Source: Christiangramia sp.
GTDB taxonomy: Bacteria > Bacteroidota > Bacteroidia > Flavobacteriales > Flavobacteriaceae
Length of the DNA: 64,000 bases
Direction: 5' to 3'
NCBI RefSeq assembly: GCF_029937855.1
Contig: NZ_JAPYPC010000012.1
Span: forward strand, 1-64,000
Numbering within the stretch: position 1 is the first letter of the stretch; each line of letters opens with the position of its first letter. Shown piece by piece: positions 25,344 to 32,008 of this stretch. The translations under genes were made by a program, and so were the position numbers. The notes beneath the pieces were generated by a model. That model was given only the letters and a program-made list of their open reading frames with translations, was not told the DNA's origin and did not search any database.

Positions 25344-26357
25344 CTAAAATTCAACTATATATTCCTGCTGTAATTTGTTCTTCTTCCCTCTCATTTCCAT
25401 TTGCACCTTATTTTTACTGAAATCAAATTTTAAAATTCCAAAACTCCTTTCCTTAACCACGGCTCCTACTCTATGCTTATTGGGCTCTCCGCTAAATTCC
25501 TCATAAGTGTGAGTGAGTCCGCTGGATGTGAAATCGACTAAGGGATAATTTAGGCCTCCTACTTCTGCTGCTGAAAATTCAGAAATATGGCGGTCGCCGC
25601 TTAGCAGCATCACATTGCTGGCTTCTGAAGAAATGATGAGCTCTTTTAATTTTTCTACTTCAGAAGGGAAATTTCCCCAGGTCTCAAAACCGTGTTCTGC
25701 TGAAAGGATTTGGATACTGGACAGGATCACGTTAAAATCTGCCTCGCTGTTAAATAGTTCCTGTTTGAGCCAATTCCATTGCGCTTCACCAAGAATTGTT
25801 CCTGAAGAAGGCCTATAACGTCTGTTTGGATCTCCACTCTTAATTAGTTTATCTCTAAAATATCGGGTATCCAAAAGGATCACTTTTACAATTCCTTTCT
25901 CCGTTTCAAAAACTTCCGAATGATAAACGCCATCCCGCTCTCGTCTTTCGCTATTTTCCGGAACTTCAAGAAAATCTAAAAGCAATTGCTGACTTTCTTC
26001 TTTAAAATGCCATTCTTTACCACCATCATTTAACCCGTAATCATGATCGTCCCAGGTACCTAAAACCTTCATTTTTTTTACCACTTTTTGATAATCTTTA
26101 TTCCGGGATTGATCTTCATAAGCATTCTTCATTTTTGCAGCATTATCTGTATCTGCATAAATATTGTCACCTCCCCATAGAAAAACATCGGGTTGATTCT
26201 TCAAAATAGAATTCCATAAAGGCTGTTCCTCGTTTTGCCGGTTACAACTTCCGAAGGCAATAGTAAAGTCAGCTTTCTTTTTATCCTCTTTCTTAACAGA
26301 ACTTCCGCAGGAAAGCACCAGAAAAAATATTGGCAAGAACTTAAATAATATTTTCAT
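25344..26357 (-). CDS. PhoD-like alkaline phosphatase/phosphodiesterase lipoprotein
   Basis: A lipoprotein (LVLSC, Cys17) with a metallophosphatase domain of the PhoD type. Metal-binding motifs in order are FGSCNRQ (about 35-41), WGGDNIYAD (near 60), GTWDDHDYG (about 100-108) and LSGDRHISEF (about 255-264). It probably hydrolyses phosphate esters or diesters in the periplasm. Length of 337 is shorter than classic PhoD because the N-terminal domain is missing. It is divergent from nrnA and has a possible TAAATTTG element 19 nt upstream. Confidence 0.9.
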   Translation of the reverse strand: MKILFKFLPIFFLVLSCGSSVKKEDKKKADFTIAFGSCNRQNEEQPLWNSILKNQPDVFLWGGDNIYADTDNAAKMKNAYEDQSRNKDYQKVVKKMKVLGTWDDHDYGLNDGGKEWHFKEESQQLLLDFLEVPENSERRERDGVYHSEVFETEKGIVKVILLDTRYFRDKLIKSGDPNRRYRPSSGTILGEAQWNWLKQELFNSEADFNVILSSIQILSAEHGFETWGNFPSEVEKLKELIISSEASNVMLLSGDRHISEFSAAEVGGLNYPLVDFTSSGLTHTYEEFSGEPNKHRVGAVVKERSFGILKFDFSKNKVQMEMRGKKNKLQQEYIVEF

Positions 26358-26375
26358 TCCTTAATTTTTGAAAAA

Positions 26376-26383
26376 CAAATTTA
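26376..26383 (-). promoter_or_regulatory. Promoter -7 element for the PhoD-like gene
   Basis: TAAATTTG on the minus strand, an exact -7 match 18 nt before the ATG. No upstream TTG at proper spacing. Confidence 0.45.
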
Positions 26384-26417
26384 AAGCATCCTGTATTTCT
26401 TAAGTATTATTAAATTG

Positions 26418-26425
26418 TATATTTA
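26418..26425 (+). promoter_or_regulatory. Possible promoter -7 element for nrnA
   Basis: TATATTTA matches TAnnTTTG at seven of eight positions and ends 9 nt before the ATG. The leader would be only a few bases. No TTG at 18-20 nt upstream. Confidence 0.35.
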
Positions 26426-26434
26426 GCCCTGATT

Positions 26435-27451
26435 ATGATAGATACAAGAATACTTGAAATAACGGCTGAACTTGCCAAAGCTGACAATATCGTCATTGTT
26501 CCACATAAAGGTCCAGATGGGGATGCCATGGGTTCCAGCCTGGGACTTCTACATTTTCTCACGGACAAAGGGCACCATGCCCAGGTAATCGCCCCAAATG
26601 ATTATCCGCATTTTTTAAAGTGGTTACCGGGGAGCGAAGAAGTGATCATTTATGAAAATGATAAGGAAAAGGCAGATCAATTAATCTCGGAAGCACAGAT
26701 CGTTTTTACGCTGGACTTTAACAACCTTTCCAGGTGTGGTTCCATGCAGGATTCGCTCCTGGCTTCAGATGCGGTATTTGTAATGATAGACCATCACCAG
26801 GAACCATCAGACTATGCTCACTATACCTATAGCGACGCAACGATGAGTTCTACCTGTGAAATGGTGTATAAGTTCATTGATAAACTAAGGGCAAGTAAAA
26901 AGATCACTCCGGAAATTGCTACCTGTCTTTATACAGGAATTATGACCGACACCGGTTCTTTTCGGTTTAGCTCCACATCCAGTGAAACCCATAGGGTGAT
27001 TGCAAACCTTATTGATAAAGGAGCAGAAAACGCACTGATCCATAACAGTATTTTTGATACTAATTCTGAAAATAAACTTCAACTATTAGGTACCGCTCTT
27101 CAGAATTTAAAGGTCAATAAAGAATTAAGAACCGCATATATAAGTTTATCCCAGGAAGAACTGGACCGTCATAATTTCAAAAAAGGAGATACAGAAGGTT
27201 TTGTGAATTATGGTCTTTCCCTGGATGGTATAATTTTCGCGGTAATTTTCATTGAAAAAGAGAATGAAGATCTGGTTAAAATTTCTTTCAGATCTAAAGG
27301 AGATTTTGATGTTAATAAATTTGCCCGCGCTCATTTTGAGGGTGGCGGTCATATTAACGCTGCCGGAGGAAAAAGTAATATTTCCCTGAATGATACGATT
27401 GTAAAGTTCAATGAAATTCTACCACAATATTCTGAACAACTAAAAAGATGA
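26435..27451 (+). CDS. DHH/DHHA1 phosphoesterase, NrnA-type nanoRNase
   Basis: A two-domain DHH-family hydrolase. The first metal motif is PDGDAMGSSLG (about 28-38). LDFN lies near 96, and the DHH signature IDHHQEPSDY is at about 116-125. The C-terminal DHHA1 domain ends with GGGHINAAGG (about 305-314). NrnA members degrade oligoribonucleotides of two to five bases and dephosphorylate pAp. Length of 338 fits. It overlaps gldI by 4 nt (ATGA), so the two are co-translated. Confidence 0.92.
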   Translation: MIDTRILEITAELAKADNIVIVPHKGPDGDAMGSSLGLLHFLTDKGHHAQVIAPNDYPHFLKWLPGSEEVIIYENDKEKADQLISEAQIVFTLDFNNLSRCGSMQDSLLASDAVFVMIDHHQEPSDYAHYTYSDATMSSTCEMVYKFIDKLRASKKITPEIATCLYTGIMTDTGSFRFSSTSSETHRVIANLIDKGAENALIHNSIFDTNSENKLQLLGTALQNLKVNKELRTAYISLSQEELDRHNFKKGDTEGFVNYGLSLDGIIFAVIFIEKENEDLVKISFRSKGDFDVNKFARAHFEGGGHINAAGGKSNISLNDTIVKFNEILPQYSEQLKR

Positions 27452-28008
27452 GAATTTTAGGCCTGTTAATGTTGATTTTATTTGTTACTTCCTGTAAATC
27501 CCCGGAAGCACGACGTCCTGTTTCTCAGAATTCCGGTTCTTATATAGACGAATCTGTGGAAAGAAATAAGGAAATGATCTCTAAAGAAGAAGATTATATC
27601 AAACAGGTGATGGGTCAGGAGCCAGAAACCGAATTTCTTGCTTCAGCTGATGGGTTCTGGTACTATTATAATGAGAAATCAACAGACAGTTTGAACACTG
27701 AGATGCCTGAATTTGGCGATGTGGTGGTTTTTGATTATTCCATTTCCAGTATAGAAGGAGAATCCATATATGCCGAAGGTGAAAAACCCACCCGCGAATA
27801 TGCCATCGATAAAGAAAAATTATTCACCGGATTAAGACAGGGCCTAAAATTAATGAAAGAAGGAGAAACAGTCACTTTTCTATTTCCTTCTCATAAAGCT
27901 TTCGGATATTACGGCGATAAAGAAAAAATTGGAAGTAATGTTCCAATTAAAGCAAAGGTCACTTTGCATAATATAAAAGAAGAATCTAATAACGAACCCA
28001 ACAATTAA
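27448..28008 (+). CDS. gldI: Gliding motility-associated peptidyl-prolyl isomerase GldI
   Basis: An FKBP-type prolyl isomerase lipoprotein (VTSC, Cys16) of flavobacterial gliding/type IX secretion systems. It has a linker with a YIDESVERNKEMI helix and an FKBP domain (about 90-180) containing FDYSISSIEGESIY, LKLMKEGETVTFLFPS and KAFGYYG. GldI is required for gliding in Flavobacterium and is thought to fold other envelope components. Other gld genes are not in the window, so motility itself cannot be inferred. Length of 186 is typical. Confidence 0.92.
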   Translation: MRILGLLMLILFVTSCKSPEARRPVSQNSGSYIDESVERNKEMISKEEDYIKQVMGQEPETEFLASADGFWYYYNEKSTDSLNTEMPEFGDVVVFDYSISSIEGESIYAEGEKPTREYAIDKEKLFTGLRQGLKLMKEGETVTFLFPSHKAFGYYGDKEKIGSNVPIKAKVTLHNIKEESNNEPNN

Positions 28009-28030
28009 GAATGAAATGAGCCAGGAGCAG

Positions 28031-28048
28031 TTTCGGTATATACTGAAA
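28031..28048. other. 18-bp near-perfect palindrome between gldI and the dual immunophilin
   Basis: TTTCGGTATATACTGAAA is symmetric except for one G/T pair in each arm. It lies 49 nt before the next ATG in the 88-nt gap and could be an operator or a small hairpin. There is no known match. Confidence 0.5.
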
Positions 28049-28096
28049 TGAGCTTTGGCAAATTGCGTCTGACAAACAAATAATCAACAATTACAG

Positions 28097-29233
28097 ATGA
28101 AAACAAAAAGCTTTTTTTTATTACTTACAATGGCCATAGGCCTGTTCTCATGCAATGAGGAATACCCTGAATTAGAAGATGGCATGTATGCCGAGTTCAA
28201 TACTTCTTTGGGTCCGGTTGTTGCCGAACTATATTTTGAAGAAACACCCATGACTGTGGCAAGCTTTGTTTCCCTTGCAGAAGGAACCAGTAAAATGGCA
28301 GATAGTACTTATAAGGATAAAAAATATTATGACGGCCTTATTTTTCATAGAGTAATTGATGGTTTTGTGATCCAGGGTGGTGATCCTACCGGCACGGGAA
28401 GTGGCGGCCCGGGTTATAAATATCCAGATGAATTTGTAGATTCTTTAAGCCACGATTCAAAAGGAATCCTTTCTATGGCCAACGCTGGCCCGGGAACAAA
28501 TGGTAGTCAATTTTTTATCACTTTAGGTCCGGTTCAACAACTGGATGGAAAACATACCGTCTTTGGAAAAGTGGTTAAAGGTCAGGACGTGGTAGACTCT
28601 ATTGGTAAAGTAGAAACAGGCCCTCGTGATCGTCCAACCAAGGATGTTGTAATGAATGAAGTAAATATTATTCGAAAAGGAAGTGCCGCAAAGAATTTTG
28701 ACGCTCCAAAAGTCTTCGAAAATACTTTAGCCGAAATCGATGCTGAAAAAGAAGCCGAAGCAAAGAAAATCCAGGAAATCAGAGATCAGCGTGTGGAAGA
28801 ATTTGAATCTATAAAAGAGAAAGCTGATTCCCTGGAAAGTGGTCTGAAAATTTACTACGAAACAGAAGGTGAAGGTGAGAAACCTAAAATTGGACAGACT
28901 GTAAAAGTGAATTATGAAGGTTATTTTACCGATGGATCTATCTTTGACACCAATAAAATGGAACTGGCGAAAGAGAGTGGCGTTTACGATCACCGCAGGG
29001 AATCCATGAATGGATACGAACCTATGGATGTGGTTTATGGACCGGAAGCACCAATGATTCCAGGCTTTAAAGAAGCTGTGCAACAAATGAAAATCGGTGA
29101 TGAAGTAGTAGTCTTTATCCCCAGCCATCTAGGTTATGGAGAAAGAGGTTATGGAAGAGCAATCCCGCCAAATACCGATCTAATCTTCAGAATTGAATTG
29201 GTAGGAATGGCAGATACTCCATCTCAGCAGTAA
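28097..29233 (+). CDS. Dual-family immunophilin: cyclophilin-FKBP fusion lipoprotein
   Basis: A lipoprotein (LFSC, Cys19) with two prolyl-isomerase domains. The cyclophilin part (about 28-195) includes FHRVIDGFVIQGGDPTG (active Arg and Phe), NGSQFFIT and LDGKHTVFGKV. A charged helical linker follows (about 205-250). The FKBP part (about 250-375) includes VKVNYEGYFTDGSIFDTN, IPGFKEAVQQMKIGDEV and HLGYGERG. Such cyclophilin-first fusions are known from Flavobacterium. Both active sites look intact. It probably acts as an envelope foldase. It follows gldI, and a strong terminator comes after it. Confidence 0.93.
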   Translation: MKTKSFFLLLTMAIGLFSCNEEYPELEDGMYAEFNTSLGPVVAELYFEETPMTVASFVSLAEGTSKMADSTYKDKKYYDGLIFHRVIDGFVIQGGDPTGTGSGGPGYKYPDEFVDSLSHDSKGILSMANAGPGTNGSQFFITLGPVQQLDGKHTVFGKVVKGQDVVDSIGKVETGPRDRPTKDVVMNEVNIIRKGSAAKNFDAPKVFENTLAEIDAEKEAEAKKIQEIRDQRVEEFESIKEKADSLESGLKIYYETEGEGEKPKIGQTVKVNYEGYFTDGSIFDTNKMELAKESGVYDHRRESMNGYEPMDVVYGPEAPMIPGFKEAVQQMKIGDEVVVFIPSHLGYGERGYGRAIPPNTDLIFRIELVGMADTPSQQ

Positions 29234-29249
29234 TTCTGAAGCATATATA

Positions 29250-29283
29250 AAAAAAGCCCCGTGAAAAACGCGGGGCTTTTTTA
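29250..29283. terminator. Intrinsic terminator after the dual immunophilin
   Basis: GCCCCG (29256-29261) pairs with CGGGGC (29271-29276), extendable inward by two pairs, between an A run and a T run. It also suits the convergent pepD. Confidence 0.92.
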
Positions 29284-29301
29284 TTTTTAACAGTTCAGAA
29301 A

Positions 29302-30762
29302 TTAATTCTCAGGAATATTTTTTAGAACTTCCAGTAGAAATTTCCAGTATTTTTGAGCAGATTTTATGCTAGCCCTTTCATCTGGAGAATGCGCCCCTCT
29401 AATAGTAGGCCCAAAAGAGATCATATCCATATCGGGATAATGGCTTCCGATGATCCCGCATTCAAGTCCGGCATGACAGGCTGCAATATCGGCTTTTTCC
29501 CCATGCATCTTCTGGTAGATCTCATCTAAAGTTTTTAGAATAGCCGAATCACTATTTGGCGCCCATCCTGGATATTCACCTGAAAATTTCACCTCGAAAC
29601 CTGCCAGTTCAAAAGCAGCTGTCAGGGAATTAGCAAGATCATTTTTTGACGATTCAACTGAACTTCTGGTAAGGCATTTAATATGCACCTCCCCTTCTTT
29701 GAGCCTTACATTTGCCACATTATTTGAAGTTTCCACAAGACCCTCAATCTCCGGGCTCATCCTGTAAACTCCATTATGTGCCGCAGCAAGTGCCAGAAGT
29801 ACCTCCCGCTGAGATTTAAGGTCCATTAAAGATTTCTGTGAAACAGACCTTTGAAGCTCTATAGAAAGATTTGGCTCCAAAGATGCGTATTCAGTTTTAA
29901 TATCTTTTATACGCGCTTCCAATTCCTTTTTAAAACTTTCTTCTTCAGTTTCTGGTAGTGCAATAATCGCTTCACTTTCTCTTGGAATGGCATTTCTAAG
30001 ACCACCACCGTTTATTTCAGATACTCTTAATTTTAATTCTTCCGAAGTATTAATGAGCAAACGGTTCATTAATTTATTAGCATTTCCAAGCCCTTTAATG
30101 ATATCCATTCCTGAATGTCCCCCCATCAAACCTTTTACTTTTAAATTATAGGTTCTATAGGCCTCAGGCATTTTTTCTTCTGCATAATTTTTAGTAGCAG
30201 TAATATCTACTCCCCCGGCACAACCAATTCCTATCTCATCATCTTCTTCAGTATCTAGATTAAGTAAAATATCGCCTTGCAGTAAATCCGGGCTTAAACC
30301 TTTGGCTCCGGTCATTCCGGTTTCCTCATCTATAGTAAATAAAGCTTCGATCGCAGGGTGCTCTATATCATTACTTTCCAAAATCGCCATCATCGTGGCC
30401 ACGCCAAGACCATTATCAGCACCAAGTGTAGTTCCTTTAGCTCTAACCCAATCGCCATCTACATACATATCTATTGCCTGTGAATCAAAATCAAAATCTG
30501 TATCATTGTTTTTTTGATGCACCATATCCAGGTGAGCCTGCAAAACGATCTTTTTTCGGTTTTCCATTCCTTTAGTCGCAGGTTTGTAGATCACTACATT
30601 TCCAACCTGATCCACCGTAGTCTTAAGATGAAGATTATTTCCGAAATCTTTAATGAATTTTATAACCCGTTCTTCCTTTTTAGATGGTCTCGGCACCGCA
30701 TTCAAATCGGCGAATTTATTCCATAAAACTTTGGGTTCCAAACCCCTTATTTCTTCATTCAT
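29302..30762 (-). CDS. pepD: Aminoacyl-histidine dipeptidase (PepD, M20 family)
   Basis: A cytosolic di-zinc peptidase for Xaa-His and other dipeptides. The metal site motifs are LQAHLDMVHQ (first His/Asp) and LGADNGLG (bridging Asp). FTIDEETGMTGA supplies the Glu pair, and the C-terminal CHAGLECG and HSPDERA segments supply the remaining ligands. I take the ATG at 30762 because the protein then aligns in length with E. coli PepD at its N-terminus (MNEEIRGLEPKVLW). A GTG at 30786 would add eight residues. Length from this start is 486, normal for the family. Confidence 0.94.
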   Translation of the reverse strand: MNEEIRGLEPKVLWNKFADLNAVPRPSKKEERVIKFIKDFGNNLHLKTTVDQVGNVVIYKPATKGMENRKKIVLQAHLDMVHQKNNDTDFDFDSQAIDMYVDGDWVRAKGTTLGADNGLGVATMMAILESNDIEHPAIEALFTIDEETGMTGAKGLSPDLLQGDILLNLDTEEDDEIGIGCAGGVDITATKNYAEEKMPEAYRTYNLKVKGLMGGHSGMDIIKGLGNANKLMNRLLINTSEELKLRVSEINGGGLRNAIPRESEAIIALPETEEESFKKELEARIKDIKTEYASLEPNLSIELQRSVSQKSLMDLKSQREVLLALAAAHNGVYRMSPEIEGLVETSNNVANVRLKEGEVHIKCLTRSSVESSKNDLANSLTAAFELAGFEVKFSGEYPGWAPNSDSAILKTLDEIYQKMHGEKADIAACHAGLECGIIGSHYPDMDMISFGPTIRGAHSPDERASIKSAQKYWKFLLEVLKNIPEN

Positions 30763-30817
30763 TGGTTTATTTTTTGGTGTCTTCACAAAGGTATTCGATT
30801 TTACCGAACTCTAAAAT

Positions 30818-30846
30818 TTGAGGTCGGCCGAATATTTGTATTTTTA
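30818..30846 (+). promoter_or_regulatory. Promoter of the DUF3810 gene, abutting its start codon
   Basis: TTG (30818-30820), 18 bases, then TATTTTTA (30839-30846), one mismatch from TAnnTTTG. It ends 4 nt before the GTG start, so transcription should begin at or near the start codon. Confidence 0.55.
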
Positions 30847-30850
30847 AACC

Positions 30851-31924
30851 GTGAAGAGAAAATCTGTACTACTGCTGACCATTCTTTTACCGGTACAAAT
30901 CCTGGGTATTAATATACTTGCCGGCCACTCTAATTTTGTTGAAAAATATTATTCCCTTGGCTTATATCCGGTTATTTCTAAAATAATGCGCTATAGCCTC
31001 GGCTGGATTCCTTTTTCCCTTGGAGATTTTCTATATGCTGCCCTGGTTATTCTTTTAATCTGGTGGCTTGTTAGAAGAATTAAGCAGCGATTTAGAAATC
31101 CGAAGCTTTGGATTCCAGATGCACTGGCGAGCCTTTCCGTTATTTATTTTTGTTTTCATCTTTTCTGGGGCTTTAATTATTACCGGCTTCCACTGCATAA
31201 AAGCCTGGAGATTGAAAGCGACTATACCACGGAGAAACTTATTAAATTAAGTGAAACCTTAATCGAGAGGTCCAATAAGATTCATTCAGAACTGGCATCA
31301 AACGACTCTACTAAGATTGAATACGAATACACTAAAAATGAGCTATTTGAAATCACTCTGGAGGGTTATGACCATATTGAAAAAGATTTTCCTGAACTTG
31401 CGTTTAATGGTAACGCTTTAAAAAGATCCCTCTATAGCTTACCGCTCACTTATATGGGATTCAACGGTTATCTGAATCCGCTGACGAACGAAGCGCAGGT
31501 TAACACTCTTATTGTTCCCTACAAAATACCGACAACAGCAAGCCATGAAGTAGGCCATCAGCTGGGATTTGCCAAGGAGAACGAAGCCAATTTTATAGCA
31601 TGTCTTGTCACCATGAACCATCCAAATAAAAAATTCAGATATTCAGGATATACTTTCGCGTTAAGTTATTGTTTGAGTGAACTCTACAGGCGTGATCAAG
31701 CCAAAGCCGAAGAATTGATAAAAACAATAAAGCCTGGAATCCTGGCAAATTACAGGGAAGTTGATGAATTCTGGAGGCAGCATACCAATCCTTTCGAGCC
31801 CCTGTTTAAAGCTACTTATAACCGATATTTAATAGTTAACAATCAATCTGAAGGGATGAAAAGCTACAGTTATGTGGTGGCATTACTGGTGAATTATTTT
31901 GACGATACCCGAAACGTCCTATAA
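30851..31924 (+). CDS. DUF3810 membrane protein with an HExxH motif
   Basis: A 357-residue protein with an N-terminal signal-anchor and two further membrane segments (about 50-75 and 92-115). A soluble domain follows, containing SHEVGHQLGF (HExxH at about 231-235) and then ENEANF a few residues on. This arrangement resembles gluzincin metallopeptidases, in which a downstream Glu is the third ligand. I recall the family as DUF3810; no function is established that I know of. The start is GTG at 30851, fixed by the upstream stop and promoter position. It is divergent from pepD. Confidence 0.85.
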   Translation: MKRKSVLLLTILLPVQILGINILAGHSNFVEKYYSLGLYPVISKIMRYSLGWIPFSLGDFLYAALVILLIWWLVRRIKQRFRNPKLWIPDALASLSVIYFCFHLFWGFNYYRLPLHKSLEIESDYTTEKLIKLSETLIERSNKIHSELASNDSTKIEYEYTKNELFEITLEGYDHIEKDFPELAFNGNALKRSLYSLPLTYMGFNGYLNPLTNEAQVNTLIVPYKIPTTASHEVGHQLGFAKENEANFIACLVTMNHPNKKFRYSGYTFALSYCLSELYRRDQAKAEELIKTIKPGILANYREVDEFWRQHTNPFEPLFKATYNRYLIVNNQSEGMKSYSYVVALLVNYFDDTRNVL

Positions 31925-32008
31925 TTACCATTGAATTAATCAAAATTTAGTACTTTAAGCCTCTTAAAATTTTGAGCAATCTTATTTACTTAAAACAATC
32001 CGTTTTTT

